Shown: positions 51,901 through 63,847 of the stretch, piece by piece
How the letters are laid out: each line of letters starts with the position of its first letter
Position numbering within the stretch: the stretch's first letter is position 1
Assembly: GCF_036785885.1 (NCBI RefSeq)
Contig: NC_092322.1
Span: 18,560,466-18,624,465 of the forward strand
Direction of reading: 5' to 3'
DNA from: Coffea arabica
Taxonomy: Eukaryota; Streptophyta; Magnoliopsida; Gentianales; Rubiaceae
Length of the DNA stretch: 64,000 nt
Translations under genes and position numbers: made by a program
The notes under the pieces: model-generated
The model's input: only the letters and a program-made list of their open reading frames with translations
What the model was told of the DNA's origin: nothing
Database searches by the model: none

Positions 51901-54215
51901 AATACGTGAAAATGACAGCCACTACAACCCAAAGTAAAACACATGAATTGGTCAAACGTTGCTGCAACAGATTTGAGCAAGCCGAGAGTTGCAAACCTGT
52001 TGCATTAGAAGCTCAATCTATTTCTAAGAATCCAGAGCTACCCAACTACGATAAAGGATCTCACGAACAGGGGCATAAGGCCATATTCATCAGAAATCAG
52101 CAATAACATCATGTTCATCAGAAATCAGCAACAACAAATCACAACCAAGAATAAACGAACTAGAAAGCTGCAGATCCTTACACAAATATCACCAGATCTT
52201 CACAAAATGGTATGAAAATGACAGGAAGAAAGGCTGGAGTTACCTACAAATGTCGGTGAAATAAAGCAAACGTGAAATATGTCCGAAAAATGCATGCAAA
52301 TTCCAGAAATGAGATTGAGAATGCCGGCGCCGCAGAACTTCAGCGCTGATGAAGTCGTCACCTTGGCTCCTGATTTGGCTATCTTCCTATGGTTTTCCCT
52401 TCAAAATTTCTGAATGAAAAACACTCCCATCACATTGTAGATGTTCCAGATTACCCTAAATCTCCAATAAGGAGCCAAATCCATAGAAAAAATTGCCTCC
52501 AAAGACAACAGAAAATCAGCCTGGATAGCAGATTTTCTGGAAAATTTTCTCTTCCCGCCGCCGCTCTTTCCCCTCGTTTTTCTCAGTTTTCTCCTCTAAC
52601 TCTTCCCAGATCTAACTCTCTCCCTCTCTTATTTTGGTTTTCTTCCCTATCCCAGAAAGCTCTCTAGTTTCCCCGGGCTCCTTTCTTCTTCGTGTTCCCT
52701 TTTCGCAAACCTCAGCCGAAGCCTCCCTCTTTACTTCGGTCCTCCTGTTTTTCCCTCAACCAAAGACGAAAGCCCTCTGTTCTTTTCCTTCCCTTTTTCG
52801 TTTCCTATGTAGCTCCTCCGAAAGCTTCTCCCTCAGTTTTTTCTTTTTCCTTCTGCTTTTTCTTCCTCCTTCAGTCCAACGCTTTTTCTTTGTTTTCGTT
52901 CCTTTTCCCCGCAGCTTCTCTCTTTTCACCGTTTTCCCTCCTTCCGGGTCTCTAACTCAGCCGCCCTACTGTTTTTCTTTCTGTCAACCTCAGCCCTCCT
53001 CCTTTCTAGTTTCTCTCAGCCGTCCTTAGATGCTCCCTTAGTTCTCTGCTGTTATCTTTCTTTTCCCGTCGTTCTCCTTTTTGCCCCCCTTTTTCTCAGC
53101 CGCCCCTTCTTCCTTTTATAACAAACAAAACACTAAACCCTCCTCTAAAGGGTTCTGATGGAAGCCAAGTCATTAGCCTTGTAGATCATCCGATGGTGAA
53201 CAAAAACAAGGAGTTGTTGTGCCTGCTTGAAATGTTATATGAAGAAATAGGCGCGGATCCTGTGTAGCTCGGGTGCATGAGCCTGTTTCCTTTTTTTTTC
53301 GGCATTTTCATTTTTTCATTTTTCTCTTTTTCTTTTGTTTTTCTGAAATTTAATATGAAGACAAAATAAACCAGAACAAAATAAAATAAAATAAAAATTA
53401 AAACCCTAGAATTGAAACAAATAAACCCATTAAATTAATTAAACAAATAAAATTAAAAGATCAAAAATTTGGTGTCTACACCAAAATTTCAGTTTCAGTC
53501 GCTTTGCTATTCACGTCTTCATATTCTGGTTCATCTTCAGCAGCAACACTATAAAAATCCTCACTTTTTTGTTCAACATCAGCACATTTTCCTTGCTTGC
53601 CTGCAGTTTTTGGTGCTATTTCTGGCCCATTACTACTGTCTAAATCTTTAGAAAACAGATTCGGTACTCTCGGTGTCCAGTTGCTACTGCACCCTTTTGT
53701 AGTGTCTAAATTTACTGGATGAATGTCAATATTTTCTCTACCATCTTTTTCCACTTCATCAGGGTCTATACCTTTTTCTATGATTATAACATCACTGTCT
53801 CTATCCCTTTCGGCTTCATCTCCCTTAGCTTGACTTAAGGGTGCTACAGCCTGTGGATAACCTTGTGAGAAAACTCTAAGAAACACTTCTGCCACCCTAT
53901 GTGGTGGTAATATGTTCACCATCATCTCACAATCCCTATCACACATACAAAAGACCAAGCCTGTATCCAATGTCATCCCTGGTAGCAGATAATACCACCC
54001 AAAACCATCTTCTACATCATACCCAAGTCTCTCTTCACATTTGTCTAGAGCTACTAATGACCACATTTTTGGGTTGCATCTACCTATAAAATCAACCATT
54101 CCCCCTATATACTGCTTGTTAGGAGAGTCTGTGAAGGTCCCTTGATGGTGTATCTTTAAGGAGAAAGGTTCAGGCCAAATTCCACTATCACCATTTCCTG
54201 GTTCAAAGAAAAATT
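45941..54215 (-). pseudogene. MuDR-type transposase, decayed and interrupted by a solo LTR
   Basis: In minus-strand order: a PB1-like N-terminal domain (about 54215-53900, FSLKIHHQGTF, SPNKQYIGGMVDF, GWYYLLPGM); an acidic linker (53486-53900, then 48580-49168); the MuDR N-terminal region (48446-48661, FEVGQKFTSVITFRLAV); transposase core pieces (47752-47943, DGDNKMFPLALSVVGVEN; 47400-47700, PEAEHRCCVQHLYTNFKQMH and VNNMCESFNS); a SWIM finger (46890-47225, CTCRKWQLRGIPYGH); a zinc knuckle (about 46700-46740, CSLCKKYGHNRRSC); and a C-terminal tail to 45941. Damage includes a TAG stop after CRNCD near 48443, a frame break near 48350, further stops in the core, and the 4.3-kb solo LTR. The frame is continuous across the LTR site once the 5-bp duplication is taken into account, so the LTR entered a readable frame. 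No start codon in good context was found. The element cannot make its own transposase. Confidence 0.88.
49174..53480. mobile_element. Large solo LTR, 4307 bp, nested in the MULE transposase
   Basis: Begins TGTCGTGCCCC and ends GGTGTCTACA, flanked by a perfect 5-bp duplication, CCAAA (49169-49173 and 53481-53485). It has no gag or pol domains. It contains repeated GCATTGGACTAGCC-type motifs (about 50195-50290) and a long pyrimidine-rich tract (about 52540-53110) with meaningless Ser/Phe/Pro-rich frames. The size and ends suggest a Gypsy Tat/Ogre-type LTR. The call of solo LTR rests on TG...CA ends, the duplication and no repeated ends inside. Confidence 0.8.
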
Positions 54216-54716
54216 TTTTTAATTCAATAATTAATTTTTTGACACCTTTTACAGTGAATCGGGGACCACAATGTCTTTAATACAAGGAACATTAGGGTTT
54301 GGACAAGATAAACATTGACTTAAAAAAGACCCCAAATCATTTTCAAGCCCATACATTCGACATTAAACAATTTTGTCTACCATAATTTATCACTAACATA
54401 TAACATATAGAGGTCAATCTGGCCCTTTTTACATTCCACAATATCACTACTAAACCTAACCGACAACAATCAAATAACCCAACTACTATATACGCTATTA
54501 TCCAACAAGCAAACAATGACCGTAATATCATTTCTCTTACTGGGGGCGGCCTTTCTCTTCTTGTTCTTCAATGGCAACCTCATTTCTCCATCAAACCCTC
54601 TTCAATGGCGATCTTGAATTTTCCATGTTTACAATAAATTTCATCTCTGACTCACGGTCACTATCATTTCAAGGGTATAGACTAGTAGAAATTTGATAAT
54701 GTATTGTTCACACCTT

Positions 54717-54734
54717 TTTTCTCTCTCTCTCTCT
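54717..54734. repeat. (CT)n microsatellite
   Basis: About nine CT units in the MULE between the transposase and the right inverted repeat. The rest of 54216-54857 holds no gene and is the likely transposase promoter region. Confidence 0.8.
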
Positions 54735-54857
54735 GTGTTCAAATCCAAGGTGAAGACGGCAGAAACAAAAACAAAGCTGTTTCGACTTATTTTTCTTTTG
54801 CCCTTATACCTAACGGGTGGCTATTTTAGTTTTCATGACTTATCTAATCTCACTAAC

Positions 54858-55028
54858 GGCGCTTGTTTTGCACGCTCGAAGAACCCTGATGATTCTGTGG
54901 AGTCCGTCAACGATTTTACTTAATTGGGACGGATTCAGTAGTTTGGGGACTTAAGTGTCTCATTTACAAGTTTAGGGATTAAAGTGAAAAACAGAGTATA
55001 GTTTAGGGGGTCAAAAGGAAATTTACCC
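54858..55028 (-). repeat. MULE right terminal inverted repeat
   Basis: Pairs with 42779-42949. Its outer end is 206 bp from the ORC1 start codon, so it now forms the distal part of the ORC1 upstream region. Confidence 0.92.
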
Positions 55029-55082
55029 GGTTTAATTTGGTATCAAAGACAGAGAAAGAGGATCCAAGGCATTTTAAAAAAC

Positions 55083-55116
55083 GCGGGAAAGCCAAGCCAA
55101 GCTGCAAATTCCCGCC
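55083..55116 (+). promoter_or_regulatory. Two E2F-like sites upstream of ORC1
   Basis: GCGGGAAA at 55083-55090 is a full E2F consensus (TTTCCCGC on the minus strand), and TTCCCGCC at 55109-55116 is a second E2F-like site. Both lie between the MULE target duplication and the ORC1 ATG. Plant ORC genes are known E2F targets expressed at G1/S. Confidence 0.7.
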
Positions 55117-55234
55117 ATTTCATGTTACTATTTCCGCCCCCAACTAAGCAAAACACCAAAAACAAATACAAAGTCCACGCCTGCTACCGCCGCCGCCGCA
55201 GCAGCCACCGGTTTCCTCCTGAAATAGAGCTCCC

Positions 55235-58200
55235 ATGGCTGAAACTCCAAAGAAAAGATCCAAACAAACCCCTGAGCACCAACAGCATGATCTATCTTCC
55301 TCAAATGCCATTACAATCCCTGCAACCCCAGTAGCCCTAGACCCCACCCCTGTCCGCCGATCTTCCCGCCTTTACACCAACCCAACAGCGGCCACTGCTC
55401 CACCTCCTCCACCACCACGTTTCACCCGCCGTAAATCCCTCAATTTCACAACCACCACCCCCACCCCCACCCCCACCCCCAAAACCCCCAAGAAACCAGC
55501 TCCCCAAAGTCAGGAAGATGCTGCTAAGCAGATTTCGCCTATATCCCCCGATCGATATGAAACTAGGAGAAAAAGAAAATTAGATGAAGAAAAGAATGCG
55601 GGTCTTGCGAAAAATAAGGATTTGAAAGGGGGGAAGAAAAGGGTTTATTATAGAAAAGTGGTTTATGATGGGGGTGAGTTTTCTATAGGGGATGATGTCT
55701 ATGTGAAGAGGAGAGACAATGCTGAATCGGATAATGAGGATCCTGAAGTGGAGGAGTGTGTGATGTGCTTTAAGGCTGGGAGGGCGGTGATGATTGAGTG
55801 TGATGAATGCTTGGGGGGATTTCATCTCAAATGTTTGAAACCACCTTTAAAGGAGGTTCCAGAGGGGGATTGGATTTGCAGGTTCTGCGAGGCAACAAAG
55901 TTGGGGAAAAATGTTGAATTGCCTGTGCCACCTGCAGGGAAGAAGAGGGCTAGGACTGCTAAGGAGAAGTTGCTTTCGAGTGATTTGTGGGCAGCCCATA
56001 TTGAAAGGTTTGGAAAACACTTTTCCAACCAATGTTATGTTTTGATGATTATGCCTCAACTGGTTAATGATTCCTGATTACGTTTACACTGGTGATTTTT
56101 GAATATCGCATAGTATGTGGAAGGAAGTGGATGGTACTTATTGGTTTCGGTCTCGATGGTATATTATTCCTGAGGAGACTGCTGCTGGGAGACAGCCACA
56201 CAATTTAAGGAGGGAGCTTTACAGGACTAACGAATTTGCTGATGTTGAGGTAGTAACTGCAATCCCCTAATTCACCGTATAGGTTCACTTTTTCCAGATG
56301 CAATTGCTTATGCTTTCATGATAGCGGACTGCATATTTATAGATGTTGGAGAAGAACAGGTTTATGCCATGATTTTTGCATAATGTTTTGCATAGTCCCA
56401 AAGTGTTGCTCAGTATTGTATGCTGTGTTTCTTTTTTGTAATGCTTGGATAACTGTATATTGCATTGTTAATTACCATTGTGTACTGAGACTGTTTCTTT
56501 TATGCACATAGAACCTGGTAAAGAGCAGTTTGTGGGCATTTCATGGAATGTAACAATTGTTTTATGAGATTAAACAAAGGCTGTTGAGAGTCTGGATTTC
56601 TCTAACTATGAAGGCATCATGTTTCTAAGGGGTTCTTTTAGGACACATGGAATTTTCTGTGTTGACATTGACTCTGTAGTACTTGTTTCTCTAGATGGAA
56701 TCTATCATTAGGCATTGTTATGTTATGAACCCTAAAGATTTTAGCAAGGCTGCTGATGAAGGAGACGACATTTTCCTGTGTGAATATGAGTATGATGTAT
56801 GTTGGCACAGTTTCAAACGCATTGCAGAAATCTCAAATAATGAAGAGGTAAGTGTTCCTAAACTCTGAACAACATAATTGGGGATGGTAATGCTTTTGCA
56901 TTGGACTTGATTGAGACTGATATATGCTTTTATGATTAATAGGATGCTGAAGAGGATGAAAGTGATAAGGACTGGAATTCTTGCGAAATTACGGGCTCTG
57001 ATTCTGAAGATGACACAGACTATAAAAAAGAGAAGATTAATGGCTCCCAGCGTGGACCCTCATTTGGTCCCTCATTTGGTCATTCATTGGCTGCTGTATG
57101 ATCTTTCTTTTTTTTTTTTTTTTATAAATCTCCTAAGTACTTATTGGTAATGGCATCTAGTTGAAGCTGATAGGCTGTTTTAAACTCTCTCAGAACTTGC
57201 GGAAGGGGCAATTTTTTGGACTTCAAAAGATTGGGGCAAAGAAAATACCAGAACACACAAGATGCCACAAACAAACAGAAATTGGAAAAGCAAAAGCTAT
57301 GCTTCTACTGGCATGCTTACCTAAGTCTCCACCTTGTAGGAATAAGTGAGGATGATTGCAGTATATTGTTTATTTCTTGTGATTCTTTGGTTATCAAAAG
57401 ATGACAGGTCATTCGATGTAGAGAAATGGAAGAAATAACTGCATTTATCAAAGGAGCTGTATCTGATGGTCAATGCCTCGGAAAATGTCTTTATATTCAT
57501 GGAGTTCCTGGAACTGGGAAGGTAAGATCTAGTAGCTATTATTGCAACAACAGTCATATTGTTTCTAGACAACACATTAAAGTTAGCCACATAATGGTAT
57601 AAACTTATTCTTGTTGTTGCCAACCAACAGACAATGACTGTCCTTGCAGTAATGAGGACCCTAAAAATCGAAGTTGATTCTGGGAATATCAAGCCTTATT
57701 GCTTCGTTGAGATCAATGGTCTAAAGCTAGCCTCACCTGAAAATATCTACAGAGTAAGGTTTTTGGCGTTTAATTTATTTAGGACATTCATCTATTGCCT
57801 GATGACATTCTCTTCTTTAATTATCTTCAGGTAATCTATGAAGCTTTAACTGGACACAGAGTTAGTTGGAAAAAGGCTCTACACTTATTGAATGAGCGAT
57901 TCTCAAATGGGACGAATTGGGAAGAAGAAAATAACAAGCCTTGCATCCTACTCATAGATGAACTTGATCTTTTAGTAACCAGAAATCAATCGGTAATTGG
58001 CAGGAGATTTAAGATTAGCTACGTTAACATCTGCTTTCTACAAAATTTAGAAAATTTTTTCACCCATAACCACCTTGTTTTTCCTGTCTTGGCTTGTAAA
58101 TCACAGGTTTTGTACAACATTCTTGATTGGCCTACCAAGCCACATTCCAAACTAATTGTGATAGGTAAACACCCACATTCTTGATTGGTTCAACATGGCA

Positions 58201-61200
58201 GGCACAATTTGATGATAACAAAAGAATGGGACTTTATTTCTGCATTTTGAATATCATTCCAGGTATAGCAAATACCATGGATCTTCCTGAAAAGTTGCTT
58301 CCACGCATCTCGAGTCGGATGGGCATACAGAGGCTTTGCTTTGGGCCCTATAACTACCAGCAGCTTCAAGAAATCATATCTAGTCGCCTCAAAGGAATTG
58401 ATGCTTTTGAAAAACCAGCAATTGAATTTGCTTCTAGAAAGGTTTTTTTTTTTCTCTTTTTATAAATGAATTATGTTTATGTGTACCTCATAAAGAGTTC
58501 ACCTGCTTTGAAGCTTTCATTACTATTGGTGTTTATGTTTCTAAATTTAGGTTGCTGCTGTCTCTGGTGATGCTCGCCGTGCACTGGAGATATGTAGGCG
58601 AGCGGCAGAACTTGCAGATTATCGCTTAAGAAAATCACAATCACTTAATGATTCTGCTGGTACAAGTGAGACCTCTTAGATGTTGCTTTCATCAATCTGA
58701 AGATATTTTAATTAGAATGCATGTCAATCCAGCATCGGATGAAGAATTGTACCAATAGAGAAAAAGGAATACCAACTTATTGGCTCTTGTGCTTCTCATT
58801 TTCAGTTAAGAAGAATCTGCATAAGAAATACCCTTGAACTATTTCATGTAATTTGGCAATAAATCTTTTCCATTTTTGTTTTCATCAAATGAATCGACAA
58901 TTTCTAAGCACTTTACAATATCCAGATAGACTGCTATGAATTGCATGGGCATGTGCTATCCCGGTTCAGAATGATCCGTGAAAGGACATATATAGTCCAT
59001 ATAACCTGTAATCAGATCTGAAAATAAAGCATTTCATGGTAGATTGTGTTGCAAAAATTTTATGGCATGAAATTCAGTAATATTGCTTATTCTTTCTCTA
59101 ATCCAAAATTGATGAAGCCAAAGTTTTAGTGTCCTTGAAGTTTCTGCAAGATATCATGGTTATGCAAGTATTGCCATTTTTCATCTTTCAGCATTTACTT
59201 ATATCATCGAGTATGAGAGGCAAGATAAGAGCAGGCTGGCCTTCTATTCAACTTTTGGTAAATAAAAGAATTTAAGACAACAATTTGTGAAATGATGGAC
59301 TTGGTATTGGCCCACATAAAGTACTTTCTGACTCCTATTTTTTATTTTTACAATGTTAATATTGTAAAGATTTCTAGAAATGCTGGCTAATTCCTTAGAA
59401 TGTAGATGTGTAAAGTTTTAGTTTGGTTACAGAAACTTATTAGGCTAAAATGCTGGGAAAAGAGAGTCAACGATGAAAAATTTGCTTCAGGATTTGTGGA
59501 GACATATAGGAAAAGAATTTAGACATTGATGAAACTTCTGCCTGTTCTACCTCTATCTATGTGGCTAGATAAGTGAAGTGATGTTTATAGTACTTGTCGA
59601 AAGACCTGGGGACATTGACAGCACAGTAACATGGCTGGTATTATGTGTATTTTGTGACACCTTTTCATCAGAGGCAGGCAATTTATTTGAAGATTAATAG
59701 TGATAAGTTGCACACTTAGAATTGGTGATGTGATAATATTTAGGACAAAAAGACATCAATAATCTCGTTTTCTGCAACAGATGGCTTTAAGATATCAGGT
59801 CTGCACCTCTCTTTAGATATACCAAATTGGATGTCCAATAGCTTCTTATGGCATCTAAGCCTCACATGATTTGGTGAACCATTTGCTACCTGATGCTGTA
59901 GTCAGAAGTACAGTTTTACACTAAAATCAGTTTCTGTTCTTTTTGAAAGAGAAAAAGTACAGTTTAATCCACAATGTGAAAGTAGTAAAAGTACCTGTAG
60001 TTACTGCAGTTTTATTAATGATTTTGCAGTTTTAAGTTCTCACGTTTAAGATATTTAAATCCTGCTTATTTGTTCCACGCCAGAAAAATGTGGATTCACA
60101 GTTTCTTTGTGAACTTATCAGGTTTCAATGAATCAAAACAGGCACTAATATAGGGTTAAGGCAGTCAATTCAAAAGTTAAACATATTTCATACTATAAAA
60201 TTTGTTTCAAAGTAACTAACCATTTAGTGACCTTGTTCTCATGATCTTGTCGTCTGACATTTTCTTTCAAGTCATCCCAAGTAAACCAATTTGTGGGGCT
60301 TTTTGGTATTACTGCTCATGCAAACCCTAATAAGGCTTCTAAGCATCACAATGAAGGTTGATACATTTACCATTAGCTGTCAATTCTTTTGACGAACTTA
60401 AATTTTGTGTAAATTGAAGAAAGGTAATTTGCATCCCTTAAACATTTAAAAAAAAAAAATCAAAGCCATATCATCGGGATATTTGAAATGAAGCAAGCGA
60501 TGTATGAAAAGTTAACAAAAAAGTCTTTGTATGGAGCTGTAATGACACCATATGCTGGTATTACAGTTTTCCTTTTGATCTATCTCTACACCTTCTCGCA
60601 ACTAGCTAATGAACTGTTAACATCGACCACCAGCTTTGTGAAGATAGATTCTGTCAGCTAGCAGGTGCCAAAGGATTAAGTTAACTACCTTACCTTACAG
60701 CTTTATAGCTGTAAGCTTCAGTGAGGACATTGAAGAACTAATTATTGTGATCTACACTGTCTTTTCTGTTGCACAACATCTACTGTCCCTTCTTGATGAT
60801 TGATATAATATACATACATATGTATATATGGTCTTCATTTATAGCACCTAATGATGAAAAAACCTGGCTTTGCTGAAATAAGCAGGCAATTTTACCCCCG
60901 TTCCTTTAGAAATTTTGGGGTTCAGGATGTACATTGTGCATTGTCCCCTGTTCTGCCTGGTATGCTAATGTTGGTGATGAATAACTAGAACTTCAAATGT
61001 GTAGAATTCATTTCATTAAGAACTATGCCTGGTCCTTAAAAACTTGTGCTCAGATGACGAACCTGCATGATGCCATTTGTTCAGGAAGAAGTCTTGTTGG
61101 TGTGGCAGATGTAGAAGCAGCAATAAAGGAAATGTTCCAGGCTCCTCATATTCAAGTAAGTATACAACTGTGAAGTATCACGTGAACACTACTCCATTAC

Positions 61201-63847
61201 AGTTCTTAGAGGAATACATCAGTGATGTCAAGGAAATGCTGTGCCGCTGTCTTGAGGGTGGATCCAAGTATTTGATGGTACTAGTTCCCTGACAGGGCTT
61301 GAGTAATCAAGTTATGGATACTAATGAAGTCTGTTTTGATTGAAATGCAACTTGATACAGCTGGCTTAATATTAGATGTGGTCATAAAAGGCCAAAATTT
61401 TCTTCCTTTTTTTTTTGAGGCTGGGAAGGGAGTTCTGCCTTTGTATTCTTTAGATCATTAAGTGGTCCATATTTCTTTGATGTTCACTTATTAACTGCAG
61501 TTTTCTTTTTATAGCTAGTCTATACATTACTTACTGGAGAACCACCATATACACTGCTCATACAGGCATTATTTATGTATTGACTTCGTTCGCAGGTAAT
61601 GAAAAGTTGTTCCAAACTGAGCAAAATATTCTTGGCAGCAATGGTGCATGAACTGTACAAAACTGGAATGGGTGAAACCAGCTTTGAAAAGGTTATATGG
61701 ACCCTTTCATTCTTTGATTTTTATTCTTCTTAGAATGATGGTTATGAATACAGCAGTACTAGTATTGTTGTTGTTAGAGTTGATGTTGTTATTACTATCA
61801 TTTTTGTAGTCTTACTCCTTGCTGCTGTGCTACCATCTGAATGCCTGAGTTATGCATCTTCACATGGTTGCAAGCTGCCAATTGCTTCCTTGGCACATAC
61901 AGCGCTATCATATTTTGTTTGTCTTATCTATTACTTTTTCTATTACCACAAGATAGTAGATACAACTTGCTGTTTCTTTGTGATTTATTTTTGATTCCGC
62001 CAAACTGTCCTTGGGATTTCTTTTTCCTTCTTTGTTTTTGGATGTGGCACCAGGAGTTGGGGAAAGGGGATGGGGGATTTAGCTTTTTCGGGCTGTTAGG
62101 GTAGCTTGACTATATTGTTTGGTATGAAATCTGATATTCTGCATCCAGCCTCCAGCTGCTGCTGAGAGGTTGTTGAATGTTAGTTGATGCCACAGCAGCA
62201 GCTGGAAAGTAAAAGATTACATTCAGTGTCATTCAAAAATTGAATCTTCCCATTTTTATCAGGTTTTACTGTTTCTGTTTTGTGTTGACTTTTCTTTTAA
62301 GTTTTTAAAGATTTTTTTTAAATTATATTCTGTGGGAGAGGCTATAATATTATATTGCTCTTCAGCATAATGTCCGTAAATGCTTGCTGTATATGCAGTT
62401 GGCAATGACAGTTTCATGCCTGTGTACAAGCAACGGTGAAGCATTTCCAGGATTTGACACACTCTTTAGAGTTGGGTAAGATGCGTAAATAGTTGTATTT
62501 CCTTCAATCATGTGAACCAAAGTATATTGTCAGCCATATTCTTGTAGACCTTGTATTGAAATGACTTCATTTATGTGCTCAAAGACACGAAATAAGTGTG
62601 ACATTTGTGTCGTTGCCATGTATGCACTTACTAATTAGCAAAGAAGATTTAGACCGAATTTGAAGTTCTAATGTGCCCCAGAGTTAAAGTTGAGGAATTT
62701 TCTTTTCACTCCTTGTGTTTGATATTGGATCTAAAAAGGATTTCTTTGTTTTTGTTCCTTTCTTCTGTAGTTGAAAAATCAAAGACCTTTTTTCCGTGTT
62801 ACCTTGATCATTCAGAGGCTTATTGTTATTGATAACATAAGAGTGTCTCTGTACATTGCTGGAATTTGCATCTTCGTTTCATTTTAGTGAGCATCGAATT
62901 CTCCATTAGAAAATTATAGATGGTGAAAAAACTTGAGCTGACATGTAGTGAGGTAATCTATGTGTGTTGAGTCCATGTCAGATGAATTTAAAACCTATTT
63001 ACCTCTAGTGTTTCTAATATTGTGGCAGATGTAAGCTTGGGGAATGTCGAATTATATTATGTGAAGCGGGAGTCAGACACAAATTGCAAAAATTGCAACT
63101 CAATTTCCCAAGGTCAGTCATCACCAAGCCCTTTGTTTTAACTGAATAATCATTATTCCTCTGAGCTTACTTTCCCAACTTTAACAAGTTTCAATTAACT
63201 GCTGTCTGATACTGTGCTTGTGGCATCCAGAGGTCTTGAAAAAAAGTGTAATCCAGTTTTACTAATTAGGGTGTCTAAGAGCCAAAGGCAGAAAACTTTG
63301 TCAGCTTGGTCAATACTTGTGATTTTAGTTGAAGACGTATGTTCAATGCCACATCATTGCAAATCAAAATACCGGCCATCAAATGGATAAATGGATTGAC
63401 TGGTGCTGACATAGGATATCATTTTGTTACCATTCAGTTAGATGACTCTCCTGCATAGCATCTCTTGAAGCTGGCAATTGTAGAAAAGAAATAAAAATAA
63501 AAACCGAATTTAGGTGTGTGGGAGACTACATGACAGGTCGACAGTTACGTTGTCTATGCCTCTGATTTGATATTTAGTTTGTGTAACAAAAATTTAAGAT
63601 GACAAATATAATTGGCCTCATTCAGGATGGAACTAGTATAATGGTCCAAAGTTTGTGCCTGCAACATTTCAATTTTTCATATACAATGAATATATGTGCC
63701 TGCAGCATTCCACTTTTTTGCATCTGAATATTATGTACATTGAAACTAGATTACAGTCCTGATGTTTCTGTTGAATTTTGCAGTGATGATGTGACTTTTG
63801 CCCTCAAAGACAGCAAAGACCTACCATGGTTGGCTAAATACCTGTAA
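55235..63847 (+). CDS. ORC1: Origin recognition complex subunit 1
   Basis: The large AAA+ subunit of ORC, which marks replication origins and loads MCM with CDC6 in the nucleus. Sixteen exons: 55235-56007, 56114-56249, 56695-56847, 56943-57095, 57194-57345, 57422-57521, 57631-57753, 57831-57992, 58107-58164, 58263-58441, 58551-58659, 61085-61155, 61596-61691, 62399-62475, 63029-63112 and 63784-63847. All borders are GT-AG and phases sum to 2490 nt (829 aa), near the usual plant length. Domains: a basic, disordered N-terminus with a TPTPTP tract; a BAH domain starting near 147 with the plant-specific PHD finger inserted (about 175-219, CVMCFKAG to WICRFCE); Walker A GVPGTGKT (about 483-490); Walker B ILLIDELD (about 569-576); sensor-type GIANTMDLPEK; and a C-terminal winged helix ending PWLAKYL. 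In Arabidopsis ORC1 the PHD finger binds H3K4me3. Intron 11 is 2.4 kb with nothing recognised. No defect seen. Confidence 0.97.
55457..55483 (+). repeat. ACCCCC repeat coding a Thr-Pro tract in ORC1
   Basis: Four to five copies of a six-base unit encode alternating Thr and Pro (about residues 75-83) in the disordered N-terminus. Length variation here would stay in frame. Confidence 0.85.
58660..61084 (+). other. ORC1 intron 11, 2.4 kb
   Basis: The longest ORC1 intron, between the arginine-finger-region exon (SGDARRALEICRRAAE) and the GVADVEAA exon. AT-rich, with no coding frame, inverted repeat or target duplication noticed. Both borders are standard. Confidence 0.8.

Larger units (their letters stand above)
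42779..55028. mobile_element. Mutator-like element (MULE) of 12.25 kb with two nested solo LTRs
   Basis: Terminal inverted repeats of 171 bp (42779-42949 and 54858-55028) start GGGTAAATTCCC on the left, while the right end reads back as GGGTAAATTTCC. They stay about 85-90 percent alike up to GTGCAAAACAAGCGCC. A perfect 10-bp target duplication, GGTTTAATTT, flanks it (42769-42778 and 55029-55038), in the Mutator range. Inside are a decayed MuDR-type transposase on the minus strand, a GRF zinc-finger gene on the plus strand, and solo LTRs at 44075-45795 and 49174-53480. Without the LTRs and their duplications the element is about 6.2 kb. Each gene starts near one inverted repeat and points inward. 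Confidence 0.93.

Noticed and set aside
52389-53029. Ser/Phe/Pro-rich plus-strand frames
   Set aside because: They come from the pyrimidine-rich tract of the 4.3-kb solo LTR; three frames are open at once and none has a motif.
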